A DNA stretch of 9,972 nucleotides from Anaerolineae bacterium (GCA_020851855.1 JADZBY010000168.1:1-9972), one strand, 5' to 3'. Shown: positions 1 through 6,631, counted from the stretch's first letter. A program made the numbers and translations. Notes: generated by a model from the letters alone, not told the origin.

Positions 1-599
1 ACCGCGTGCCGGTGGCGGACATGATCGAGCCGCTGCTGGATGCCGCCGTGCACTGGCTGGCGCTCGGTCTGCCCGTCAAGCGCCTGCTCATCGTGGAGAA
101 AGACGAGCTGAAGGCGGCGGAAGTGAAGGGCGCATTTGGCGTGTTGAAGAAACGGCACGCCGGCGCGGTGGTCCAGGCCACGCCGGAGTACCGCTACGAC
201 GTGTTCATCAGCTATTCGCGCCGTGACCAGACCAGCGCCGAGTTTGTGATGGACGAATTGAAGCGGCTGTGGCCGGGCGTCCGGGTGTTCTTCGACCGGC
301 TGGAGATCGATACCGGCGCGGCGTGGCAGCAGCGCATCTTCGAGGCGCTGGACGACTGCAACAAGGTCATCGCGCTCTATTCGCCAGATTACCTGGCCTC
401 GAAGGTGTGCCAGGAAGAGTTCAACATCGCCTGGATGCGCCACCGGGACAGCGACGGCGGCGTCTTGCTGCCGGTTTACCTGCGCACGGCGGGCCTGCCG
501 ACGTACATGAAGGCCATCCAGTTCATCGACTGCCGCGAATCGGACCGCGAACGGCTCACGGCAGCCTGTCGTCACATCGTCGCGGCGTTGAAAGCGTAA
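1..599 (+). CDS. TIR-domain protein, 5' end outside the window
   Basis: This is the C-terminal part of a TIR-domain protein. The frame is open to the left edge (first full codon at 3) and ends at TAA 597-599, so the start is probably outside the window; the first internal start-like codon is GTG at 6. Counting from that GTG, residues 1-55 form a helix/strand stretch (LLDAAVHWLALGLP, then RLLIV) that may be the end of another domain, perhaps macro-like; this is weak. The TIR domain runs from about 62 to 195: DVFISYS (65-71, strand A and box 1), a VFFDR segment near 94-98, GAAWQQRI (104-111), then SPDYLASKVCQEEF (126-139). E138 sits three residues after C135, the place of the catalytic glutamate of NAD-cleaving TIRs (S...S.xC..E), so NADase activity is plausible but unproven. 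The metallophosphoesterase gene begins 8 nt downstream on the same strand. TIR identity is sure; role in immunity or signalling is unknown. Confidence 0.9.
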   Translation, partial: RVPVADMIEPLLDAAVHWLALGLPVKRLLIVEKDELKAAEVKGAFGVLKKRHAGAVVQATPEYRYDVFISYSRRDQTSAEFVMDELKRLWPGVRVFFDRLEIDTGAAWQQRIFEALDDCNKVIALYSPDYLASKVCQEEFNIAWMRHRDSDGGVLLPVYLRTAGLPTYMKAIQFIDCRESDRERLTAACRHIVAALKA

Positions 600-607
600 A
601 AGCGCCG

Positions 608-1477
608 ATGGCGAACAAGATGTCGAGGCGGACCTTCTTGCGGCTGGTCGTCGCGGGAGTCGCCACGCCGGCAGTGCTGGGCGGCGGCGGTTATGCCTAT
701 GCCCGCTACGTCGAGCCGTACTGGTACGAAGTCACAGACGCGCCGCTGCGGCTGGATCGGCTCGATCCGGCCTTCGACGGCTACCGGATCGTCCAGCTGA
801 GCGACATTCACCTGGATGACAGGACCACCCGCGAGCGGCTGGCCGAGATCGTGGCACAGGCAAACGCGCTCGCGCCGGACCTCGTCGTCGTGACGGGCGA
901 TTTTTTGTCCGGGCCGCGCATTGGCAGGCTGGCCTACGACCTGATCATCACGCTGCGTGACCTCAACGCGCGGGATGGCGCACTGGCGATTCTCGGCAAC
1001 CGCGATTATTGGGCCGGCAGCGCCATCGTGAGGAATGTCATCCGCCAGAGCCGCATGATCGACGTGAGCAACGCCGTGCACACACTGCGGCGCGGCGCGG
1101 CAGCGCTGCACATTGCGGGCGTCGACGATGTGGTGGTGGGCAAAGACCGGCTCGATCTCGTGCTGGATGCGCTTCCGGAGACGGGCGCGGCGGTTCTGCT
1201 CGTGCACGAGCCGGATTTTGCCGATACGAGCGCCGCGACGGGCCGCTTTGACCTGCAAATCTCTGGCCATTCGCACGGCGGACAGGTGGTGCTGCCCGTG
1301 TTGGGCCGGTTGGCGCTGCCCGTGCTGGCGCGGCGTTATCCGGCGGGCCTGTACCGCGTCGGGAGCATGTGGCAGTACACCAATCGCGGCCTGGGCCTGA
1401 TCTCCCCGCGCATTCGCTTCAATTGCCGCCCGGAGATCACCGTCTTCACGCTGCGCACGCCGCAGAGTGGCTCATAA
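608..1477 (+). CDS. Tat-exported calcineurin-like metallophosphoesterase (YkuE-like)
   Basis: A 289-residue dinuclear-metal phosphoesterase of the calcineurin/YkuE type. The substrate is unknown; relatives hydrolyse phosphodiester or pyrophosphate bonds, some in lipid or envelope metabolism. The N-terminus MANKMSRRTFLRLVVAG has a twin-arginine motif (R7-R8) followed by a hydrophobic segment (about 11-30), so export or membrane anchoring by Tat is expected. Metal motifs in order: SDIHLDD (D66, H68), VTGDF (D98), LGNRDYW (N131), LVHEPD (H200), and SGHSHGGQV (H221, H223). The usual GNHD motif reads GNRD here: R132 replaces the histidine that normally helps protonate the leaving group. ATG 608 was chosen because it puts the twin-arginine motif at the N-terminus; ATG 620 is an alternative. 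The frame stays open far upstream, but that part overlaps the TIR gene. No strong Shine-Dalgarno is seen, in keeping with coupling to the TIR gene ending 8 nt before. Confidence 0.88.
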   Translation: MANKMSRRTFLRLVVAGVATPAVLGGGGYAYARYVEPYWYEVTDAPLRLDRLDPAFDGYRIVQLSDIHLDDRTTRERLAEIVAQANALAPDLVVVTGDFLSGPRIGRLAYDLIITLRDLNARDGALAILGNRDYWAGSAIVRNVIRQSRMIDVSNAVHTLRRGAAALHIAGVDDVVVGKDRLDLVLDALPETGAAVLLVHEPDFADTSAATGRFDLQISGHSHGGQVVLPVLGRLALPVLARRYPAGLYRVGSMWQYTNRGLGLISPRIRFNCRPEITVFTLRTPQSGS

Positions 1478-1494
1478 GGCCCGCATCAAACCAG

Positions 1495-1600
1495 CCTCAC
1501 CCCTGACCCCTCTCCACGCGGAGTACCGCGTAGAGAGGGGGAACGGCGCGGGTTTGCTACCCTCTGGGGTGGCAGTCATGGAGAGGGGCGGGGGGTGAGG
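1495..1600. repeat. Palindromic repeat element, copy 1
   Basis: A 106-bp C/G-rich element beginning CCTCACCCC and ending GGGGTGAGG, so its ends are inverted repeats. Inside are CCCCTCTCC, a TACCGCGTAGAGAGGGGG segment, the block CCTCTGGGGTGGCAG and GGAGAGGGG near the right end. It aligns along nearly its whole length with copy 2 at 1736-1839 (roughly 85-90% by eye), including the non-palindromic middle. This shows duplication or mobilisation as a unit rather than simple low complexity. No transposase is encoded. Confidence 0.88.
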
Positions 1601-1735
1601 CGCTTTCCTGCTGCCTGCCCTGGGCTACTGCCCTGGTGCGATTGCCCTTTGCCCGGCGCATGATAGACTCGGAAACGGCGCGCGGCGCGGATCATCGCCC
1701 CGGCGCATGACGTAGAGCCTGTCATGAACGTCCGA

Positions 1736-1839
1736 CCTCACCCCCTGCCCCCTCTCCCCGCGGCGTACCGCGTAGAGAGGGAGAACGGCAGGTTTGCTCC
1801 CCTCTGGGGTGGCAGGCATGGAGAGGGGCCGGGGTGAGG
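1736..1839. repeat. Palindromic repeat element, copy 2
   Basis: A 104-bp element with the same ends (CCTCACCCC / GGGGTGAGG) and the same internal order as the copy at 1495: CCCCTCTCC, GTACCGCGTAGAGAGGG, GGTTTGCTCC, CCTCTGGGGTGGCAG and GGAGAGGGG. It is in the same orientation, 135 bp away. In either RNA strand the outer arms could pair into a long stem. Confidence 0.88.
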
Positions 1840-1913
1840 TACGTGCGTTGACGTCGCCTTTCTGGGCAATGTCAGCCGCCTAGTACCGCAACTGGGTGAG
1901 GATTCAGGCTTGT

Positions 1914-2012
1914 TTCCCCCCACCCCAACCCCTCCCCCATGAAGAGGGAGGGGCGAAGAGAGCCGGTTTTCCCTTCCCCTCTTGATGGGGGGAAGGGCAG
2001 GGTTAGGGGGTT
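1914..2012. repeat. Palindromic repeat element, variant subtype
   Basis: A C-rich left half and G-rich right half with two perfect internal hairpins: CCCCTCCC (1929-1936) with GGGAGGGG (1946-1953), and CCCTTCCCC (1971-1979) with GGGGAAGGG (1989-1997). The outer ends pair only roughly (CCCCCACCCCAACCCC against GGGTTAGGGGG), and a short T run follows. It shares the two-hairpin style of the other copies but not their sequence, so it is a related subtype. The octamers CTAGTACC (1880-1887) and GGTACTAG (2028-2035) form an inverted pair around it. Confidence 0.75.
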
Positions 2013-2104
2013 TTCTTATCTAGTCGAGGTACTAGTGCATAACAGCCTCGAGTGTGCGTAAAGGTACGGTGTGCTGCGGTAGGGGCAGCGAAAAGGGGTG
2101 TTAC

Positions 2105-2869
2105 ATGGCCTGGGATCCCACACGTTATAACCTGTTTCGCAAAGAGCGCGCCGCCCCGTTCGAGGACCTGGCGCGCCTGCTGATCATTCGGGCTGGCCTG
2201 AGCGTCATCGACCTGGGCTGCGGCACGGGCGACCTGACCAGCCGGTTGGCGGAGATGCTGCCCGGAAGCGACGTGCTCGGCGTGGACTCGTCGCCGTCGA
2301 TGCTGGCGCGGGCGGCGGAACATGCGCGCTCCGGCCTGCGCTTTGAACAAGGAAGCATCGAAACCGTGCGCGGCGAGTTCGACCTCGTGTTCTCGCACGC
2401 GGCCATCCAGTGGGTGGACGATCACGAGACGCTGATCCCGCACCTGTGGCGCATGGTCCGGCCCGGTGGGCAGCTCGCCGTGCAGGTCCCGTCCAACCAC
2501 TCGCACCCGACGCACACGCTGATTCAGGAACTGGCAGCCTCGCCCCAGTTTGCCGACCGGGTGGGCGGCTATAACCGGTGGTGGCCCGTGCTGAGCATCG
2601 AGCGGTACGCCGAAATCCTGTTCACGCTGGGCGGCGTCGATATCGTGGTGTACGAAAAGGTCTATCCGCACGTCCTTCCCGACGCGGACGCGCTGGCGGA
2701 TTGGATGTCCGGCACGGCGCTTGTGCCGTACAAGGAGCGGATGGACCCAGAAGACTTCGACGAGTTCATGCAGGCGTACCGCGCCCGGCTCTGGACGCGC
2801 TACCCAGACCAGCCCGTGTTTTTCGGATTCCGCCGCACGCTGTTTTCGGCGGTCAAACCGGGACAGTGA
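2105..2869 (+). CDS. tam: Trans-aconitate 2-methyltransferase
   Basis: A 254-residue class I SAM-dependent methyltransferase matching the Tam family along its full length. Tam methylates trans-aconitate, a by-product that inhibits aconitase in the citrate cycle, and acts in the cytoplasm. Hallmarks: N-terminal WDPTRYNLF (3-11; family W-[DN]-P-x-x-Y), SAM-binding IDLGCGTGD (35-43), acidic D61 in GVDSSPSML at the end of strand 2, FSHAAIQWVDDH (96-107; family A-[SA]-[LI]-Q-W), LWRMVRPGG (114-122) and VQVPSNHSHPTH (127-138). The length is close to the family's usual ~250 residues. ATG 2105 was chosen because it starts at MAWDP as in relatives and has AAGGGG about 7 nt upstream; longer starts would add non-homologous residues. 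The DinB-like gene begins 20 nt downstream, so the two are probably co-transcribed. Other small-acid methylation is possible. Confidence 0.88.
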   Translation: MAWDPTRYNLFRKERAAPFEDLARLLIIRAGLSVIDLGCGTGDLTSRLAEMLPGSDVLGVDSSPSMLARAAEHARSGLRFEQGSIETVRGEFDLVFSHAAIQWVDDHETLIPHLWRMVRPGGQLAVQVPSNHSHPTHTLIQELAASPQFADRVGGYNRWWPVLSIERYAEILFTLGGVDIVVYEKVYPHVLPDADALADWMSGTALVPYKERMDPEDFDEFMQAYRARLWTRYPDQPVFFGFRRTLFSAVKPGQ

Positions 2870-2889
2870 CCCGTCACGAAGGAGAAGCG

Positions 2890-3396
2890 ATGATGTCCGA
2901 TTCCGACGAAGCGCGCGACCTGCGCAACCGGCTGCTGCACGATCTGGATACTGCCCGCGCCCAGACGCTCGCCCTGCTCGACCGCCTCGAAGCGGCGAGT
3001 GAGCTTTATCCCGGCTGGACGGTCAAGGAATTTCTGGCGCACCTGACCGGCTGGGACGACGCGACGACGGCAGCGCTGCGCGCACACGCGCAGGGCAAAG
3101 AACCCGACATGCCCGCCCAGCGCGGCATCGACCATTACAATGCGGAGACGGTTTCGACGCGCGCCACGCTCGACTACCCGCACGTGAAGCGGGAGTGGGA
3201 AGTGGCCCGCGATCTGCTCAAGGCGGCGTTGCGCGACATGCCCGCCGCGCGGTTTGCGGAACCGGTAGTTTTTCCCTGGGGACCCACCGGCCCGGTAGCG
3301 ACTCTGGTGAAGATCATGATCCATCACGAGCATGAGCACGCCGACGAGTTGCGAAAACTGCTGGCCGACGGCCCGCGCCCGGCTGAAACGACCTGA
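2890..3396 (+). CDS. DinB/DfsB-like four-helix bundle protein
   Basis: A 168-residue predicted all-helical protein of the DinB/YfiT-like superfamily, closest in style to the DfsB/ClbS/IRC4 branch. These fold as four-helix bundles with a three-histidine metal site; members include thiol transferases and the colibactin-resistance hydrolase ClbS, but most have no known role. Visible features are GWTVKEFLAHLTGWDD (42-57, H51 in the usual AHLxxW motif) and IMIHHEHEHADELRKLL (142-158), where H146 and H150 give the HxxxH pair. The start is ATG 2890, or ATG 2893 immediately after; AAGGAG at 2879-2884 serves both, with slightly better spacing for 2893. It follows tam by 20 nt. Its 3' end faces the STAS-like gene, 28 bp away. 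The substrate cannot be inferred. Confidence 0.82.
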   Translation: MMSDSDEARDLRNRLLHDLDTARAQTLALLDRLEAASELYPGWTVKEFLAHLTGWDDATTAALRAHAQGKEPDMPAQRGIDHYNAETVSTRATLDYPHVKREWEVARDLLKAALRDMPAARFAEPVVFPWGPTGPVATLVKIMIHHEHEHADELRKLLADGPRPAETT

Positions 3397-3424
3397 AGCG
3401 GTCAACCCGCTCGTCGGCTCGCCT

Positions 3425-3853
3425 TTAACCCGCCTTCAACACATCCCGGAGCAGCCACGCTTCGGCTTCGGCGCGCTCGCTCGGCAGGAAGGAGCGCACC
3501 TCGTTCGTGGCGCGGAAGAGCTGGATGAAGCGCTCCAGCGCCGAGACGATGTAACGCATGCTGCCCTGGAACAGGAACGCATAACGGACCTTCGGGCGGT
3601 CGGGATGGCGCGCCACGAGGTCCTTCGCGCCGATCATCAGCCGGTTGAGCGACGGAATGCCCGTTGACGAGCCGTCCATCAGGATGAGCAGGCGCGGGTC
3701 GTTGTGCGTTTTGCCGTCGAAGACGGCGTTGAGGTGGACGAAAAGCCCCGCGACGGCGTTCGGCGTGGCGCTCTTGAAGGTGATGACGTGGATTCCGGAA
3801 GGGAGAAGCTGGTAGGTGCACTCGGAAGCGCGTTCGGGTGCATCGATGGCCAT
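3425..3853 (-). CDS. STAS/SpoIIAA-like single-domain protein
   Basis: A 142-residue protein with no signal peptide or membrane segment. The pattern of a beta strand (IHVITFK, 21-27), a helix (NAVAGLFVHLNAVFDG, about 32-47), a central strand ending LLILMDGSS (about 55-63), and later an amphipathic helix after YAFLFQGSMRY, with a C-terminal ERAEAEAWLL helix, resembles the STAS/SpoIIAA-like proteins common as lone genes in Chloroflexota. In those the last part ('R.F.....EA..WL') is typical. The family's role is unknown; STAS domains often act in protein-protein regulation. ATG 3853 is well supported by GGGGAGG at 3859-3865, 5 nt away. It is probably its own transcription unit, with a promoter in the AT-rich region 3930-4010. 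The name is a fold-level guess; that the gene is real is much surer. Confidence 0.7.
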   Translation of the reverse strand: MAIDAPERASECTYQLLPSGIHVITFKSATPNAVAGLFVHLNAVFDGKTHNDPRLLILMDGSSTGIPSLNRLMIGAKDLVARHPDRPKVRYAFLFQGSMRYIVSALERFIQLFRATNEVRSFLPSERAEAEAWLLRDVLKAG

Positions 3854-3858
3854 AAAAA

Positions 3859-3865
3859 CCTCCCC
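3859..3865 (-). promoter_or_regulatory. Strong ribosome binding site of the STAS-like gene
   Basis: The minus strand reads GGGGAGG, then five T residues, then ATG. It is one of the best Shine-Dalgarno matches in the window and fixes the start at 3853. Confidence 0.8.
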
Positions 3866-3906
3866 GCATGAGTGGTACAGTGTGGCGGTGCTGCATGGCG
3901 GAAGGC

Positions 3907-3930
3907 CGATCCGTGCCGCAAAACGGATCG
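3907..3930. promoter_or_regulatory. Perfect 8-bp inverted repeat in the STAS-like leader (possible operator)
   Basis: CGATCCGT (3907-3914) and ACGGATCG (3923-3930) are perfect inverted arms with an 8-nt spacer. The site lies just downstream of the proposed -10 element (3940-3945), close to the expected transcription start. It could be an operator or form a leader hairpin. No T run follows, so it is not an obvious terminator. Confidence 0.5.
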
Positions 3931-3939
3931 CATGTTCTT

Positions 3940-3948
3940 AGTATAGCA
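3940..3948 (-). promoter_or_regulatory. Extended -10 promoter element for the STAS-like gene
   Basis: The minus strand reads TGCTATACT: a TATACT hexamer (5 of 6 to TATAAT) preceded by TG one base upstream, the extended -10 form. No good -35 is present, which extended -10 promoters tolerate. The surrounding 3931-4010 is strikingly AT-rich compared with the rest of the window. The transcript would start near 3933, about 80 nt before the ATG. Confidence 0.5.
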
Positions 3949-4020
3949 TGTATTTCGTTTCGTAGAAGAGAAATTAGTAAAGACTGTTTTGTTGTGGATG
4001 CGAAAAAGAGACATGCCGGC

Positions 4021-4788
4021 TTACGAGATGGCGAGACACGCTTCCGCCGCCAGCCAGAAAAGCTGCTCCCGGATCGAGGTGCGGCTGTCCCAATCGCGGT
4101 GATCCCAGGCGTCGCCGCTCACGTCGTCGCCGCCGTAAAGAATCTGGGCGAAGGCAACGCCCCGGAATATGGCGATGGCGAAGAAGGCGGCGGCTTCCAT
4201 CTCGACCGTCAGACAGCCTTCCTCGCGCCGCCGCTGGACTTTGCCGGGCGTCTCGCGGAAGATGGCGTCCGTCGTCCACGTCTTGGCCAGCCGGTAGTGA
4301 ACCTCGTGCGCCTGCAGGACGCGCTCGATGGCCGCCACGCCCGCCGGGCTGGCGTCGACCTCACGCCCCGGCGGCAGGTAATGGTACGACAGGCCCTCGT
4401 CGCGCACGGCGCTGGTGGGCACGATCAGGTGGCCCACGGCAACGTTGCGGTCCAGCACGCCCGCGCCGCCACAGGCGACGAACTTGCGCCCACCGCGTGC
4501 GATGACCTCTTCGAGCAGCGCCCCGGCCAGCGGCGCGCCGACGCCCGGATGGAAGAAGATTAACGGCTTTCCGTGAAGCTGCGTCTCGTACACCGGATGG
4601 GAGCCGATCTCGCTGCGCCGCTCGTCCACGATGCGCGCCTGCCCACTCACCACCAGGCTCTCGATGACCTCGCGGAAAAAGCACACGACGCAGTGCTCCG
4701 CGATGGCGATGGGCTTGGCGATCAGAGACGGCTCGATGACGGCCAACGGCGTCGGGTCAAATTCGAGGATAGGATAGGGCTGGTCCAT
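4021..4788 (-). CDS. Nucleoside phosphorylase (PNP/UDP family)
   Basis: A 255-residue cytoplasmic member of the PNP/uridine phosphorylase family, which cleaves nucleosides with phosphate to a free base and ribose-1-phosphate for salvage. Evidence: PLIFFHPGVGAPLAG (75-89; glycine-rich phosphate-site strand), FVACGGAGVLD (103-113), VGHLIVPTSAVRDEG (118-132; family 'G.lvip..ai..'), and TVEMEAAAFFAIA (194-206; E196-M197-E198, the ribose-binding VEMEaa motif). YGGDDVSG follows at 218-225, in the place of the base-contacting aspartate (D221 or D222). The length is typical. ATG 4788 lies 22 bp after the histidine kinase stop, with a weak AAGAGAG about 8 nt upstream, so it is probably co-transcribed with the kinase. 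Whether it prefers purine nucleosides or uridine cannot be told from the sequence. Confidence 0.87.
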   Translation of the reverse strand: MDQPYPILEFDPTPLAVIEPSLIAKPIAIAEHCVVCFFREVIESLVVSGQARIVDERRSEIGSHPVYETQLHGKPLIFFHPGVGAPLAGALLEEVIARGGRKFVACGGAGVLDRNVAVGHLIVPTSAVRDEGLSYHYLPPGREVDASPAGVAAIERVLQAHEVHYRLAKTWTTDAIFRETPGKVQRRREEGCLTVEMEAAAFFAIAIFRGVAFAQILYGGDDVSGDAWDHRDWDSRTSIREQLFWLAAEACLAIS

Positions 4789-4810
4789 ACGCTACGCTCT
4801 CTTATCGCCT

Positions 4811-6619
4811 TTACTTCGCCGTTTCGCCCGTCTCAAGAGGCAGCGCGGCGAGCGGCAGCCAGAATCCGAACGTGCTGCCGATGCCCGACTCGCTGTGTAC
4901 CCACACTTCGCCGCCGTGGCGGTCGATGACGGTCTTGACAAGGCTCAGGCCGAGGCCGGTGCCGGAAATGTGATCCGTGCCCGGCTCGTGCGCCCGGAAA
5001 AAGCGCTGAAACAGCCGCTGCTGGCGCTCTTTCGAGATGCCGTAGCCATTGTCCTGCACCTCGAAGATGAGGCGCTTCGCCTTCTGGTTGAGGCGGACCT
5101 GGATCGAGCCGCCTTTGGGCGTGTACTTGATGGCGTTGTCGATCAGGTTCGTGATCGCCTCGCGCAGCTGCACGGTGCTGCCGAAAACGTGCAGCGGTCC
5201 AGCGCTCGATGCGCTGTCCAGCTGAAGCGTCAGGCTGTGTCCCTTTAACTCTGCGCCGCTGCGTTGAGCCTCGAAGACATCTCGCGTCAGTTGGGCAAAG
5301 TCCAGCTCGGCCCAGGCGACTTTGCGCTCGCTATCGACCTTCTCCAGCGTGAGCAGGTCCTCGATCAGGGCGCGCATCGTGCCCAGCGAGTTGCGCACGT
5401 GGCGGACGTATTCCTGCCGGTCGGGCCGCTCGCTGATCTCCGCGCCCAGCGATCCGACGAGCAGCTCAAAATAGCCCATGACGCCGCCCAGCGGATTGCG
5501 CAGATCGTGCGACGCCATGCGGATCATCTCGGACTTGAGCATTTCCAGTTCGCGCACTTCTTCGTAGAGGATCGTCTGGCGCAGGGCCGAGGCGATCTGG
5601 CTGCCGAGCGCGGCGGCGGTCTGGATTTCTTCGAAGGCGAAGCGGCGCTCGTGGCGACCTTCGATGGAAAAGACCAACCCCAGCACCTCGGCGGCGGTGG
5701 TCTGCGCCGTCAGTGGCACGACCAGCGGCGTGATCAGCATGGCCTGGAAGCGGTGCTCGGCCATCCAGCGGCGCAGCGAGACGGAGATGTCCGGGTCGCT
5801 GGCCCGTACCGCCACCGAGCGCTGGCTGGTGATGATGGCCTGCAGGGACGGGTACTGGCCCAGGTCGAGGCCGTCGCCGGTTTCGGGCAGCGTTTCGAAC
5901 GTGTTGCGCACGGTGGGCAGGCGGTAAGCATGGGCGATGACCAGCCGCCCCTGGTTGGGCTTGTACTCCGCGATGATCACGCTGGACACCTGCAACACGG
6001 CGGCCATGGACTGCGCCGCGTTCGCCAACGCGACGGAGCGCTCCAGGCTGGACGAGATCAGGTTGCTGGCGGCGTACAGGGCGGCCATCTCGTCGGCCTG
6101 CGCTTCGGCCTCACGGTACAGCCGGGCATGGTCAAGGGCGATGGCGGCGCGCCCTGCCAGACGCTTGACGAAGCCCAGGTCCGCCTCTTCAAAGGCGTGG
6201 GGCTGCTCGCCTTCCAGGCAGATCACGCCCAGCGGCGCGCCGCGCAGCTCGATGGGCACGACGATAGCCGACTGCGCCTTGGGGTAGATGGGGCGGTAGT
6301 CGGGCCGGTCCGCGATGTTGGCGATGAAGTGCGACTCGCGCGTCCGCTCGGAGTCCTCGAACAGGTTGGGGACCACCGTCTGGCCCGCGCTGGAAGTGAT
6401 CGTGCCCGGCGGGTAGCCCAGTGCGATGAGCGGCAGCAAGCCCTGACCATCCGACGCATAGGTCGCGTACAGGCCAGCCGATGCCCCGGTACGCCGCAGC
6501 GCCCAGTCCATCGCCAGCATCAGCACGTTTTCGAAGTCCAGCGTTGCGCCGAGTTCTTCGTCAACGCGCTGCATCATCACGAGTTCTTCAATCTGGTCTG
6601 TCAGGTTGTCGCTTGCCAT
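4811..6619 (-). CDS. Cytoplasmic GAF-GAF sensor histidine kinase
   Basis: A 602-residue two-component sensor kinase without membrane segments, so it probably reads a cytoplasmic signal. Domains: a first GAF at about 20-165 (ending in a VPIELRGAPLGVICLEG strand pair and a FEEADLGFVKRLAGRAAIAL helix), a second, more diverged GAF at about 180-345, a dimerisation helix with H-box MASHDLRNPLGG (phospho-acceptor H371), then an HATPase with N-box NLIDNAIKYTP (491-501), G1 DNGYGI (523-528), the RFFRAHEPG segment (539-547), and G2 GTGLGLSL (553-560). The full kinase core is present. ATG 6619 was chosen because TTGAGGTG lies 6 nt upstream; a GTG at 6628 is in frame but lies inside that Shine-Dalgarno. 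No response regulator is adjacent, so its partner is elsewhere. The nucleoside phosphorylase follows after 22 bp. The GAF ligand is unknown. Confidence 0.92.
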   Translation of the reverse strand: MASDNLTDQIEELVMMQRVDEELGATLDFENVLMLAMDWALRRTGASAGLYATYASDGQGLLPLIALGYPPGTITSSAGQTVVPNLFEDSERTRESHFIANIADRPDYRPIYPKAQSAIVVPIELRGAPLGVICLEGEQPHAFEEADLGFVKRLAGRAAIALDHARLYREAEAQADEMAALYAASNLISSSLERSVALANAAQSMAAVLQVSSVIIAEYKPNQGRLVIAHAYRLPTVRNTFETLPETGDGLDLGQYPSLQAIITSQRSVAVRASDPDISVSLRRWMAEHRFQAMLITPLVVPLTAQTTAAEVLGLVFSIEGRHERRFAFEEIQTAAALGSQIASALRQTILYEEVRELEMLKSEMIRMASHDLRNPLGGVMGYFELLVGSLGAEISERPDRQEYVRHVRNSLGTMRALIEDLLTLEKVDSERKVAWAELDFAQLTRDVFEAQRSGAELKGHSLTLQLDSASSAGPLHVFGSTVQLREAITNLIDNAIKYTPKGGSIQVRLNQKAKRLIFEVQDNGYGISKERQQRLFQRFFRAHEPGTDHISGTGLGLSLVKTVIDRHGGEVWVHSESGIGSTFGFWLPLAALPLETGETAK

Positions 6620-6625
6620 GCGCCG

Positions 6626-6631
6626 CACCTC
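6626..6631 (-). promoter_or_regulatory. Ribosome binding site that sets the histidine kinase start
   Basis: GAGGTG on the minus strand lies 6 nt before ATG 6619. Its last three bases are the in-frame GTG at 6628, so the upstream codon is better read as part of the ribosome binding site than as the start. Confidence 0.65.

Larger units (their letters stand above)
1478..2104. other. Non-coding stretch with three palindromic repeat elements
   Basis: This 627-bp region lies between the phosphoesterase and methyltransferase genes. It holds two closely similar palindromic elements (1495-1600 and 1736-1839) and a third of a different subtype (1914-2012). The spacer 1601-1735 contains a 12-bp direct repeat, CCCGGCGCATGA, at 1652-1663 and 1699-1710. 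The last 90 bp before the methyltransferase probably hold its promoter, but no clear -35/-10 pair stands out. Short open frames crossing the repeats follow the repeat sequence and show no protein-like features. Confidence 0.75.

Noticed and set aside
269..607. A much longer upstream start for the metallophosphoesterase
   Set aside because: The added 113 codons overlap the TIR coding sequence in another frame, are Arg/Ala/Gly-rich, and would bury the twin-arginine signal.
1495..1839. A CRISPR array
   Set aside because: The repeats are about 105 bp, only two adjacent near-identical copies occur, the spacer is 135 bp, and there are no cas genes.
2014..2104. A sigma-70-type promoter for the methyltransferase gene
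   Set aside because: Hexamers such as CATAAC near 2038 have no convincing -35 at proper spacing, so no site could be supported.
3397..3411. A terminator between the convergent DinB-like and STAS-like genes
   Set aside because: AGCGG/CCGCT can form only a 5-bp stem and no T run follows in either direction.
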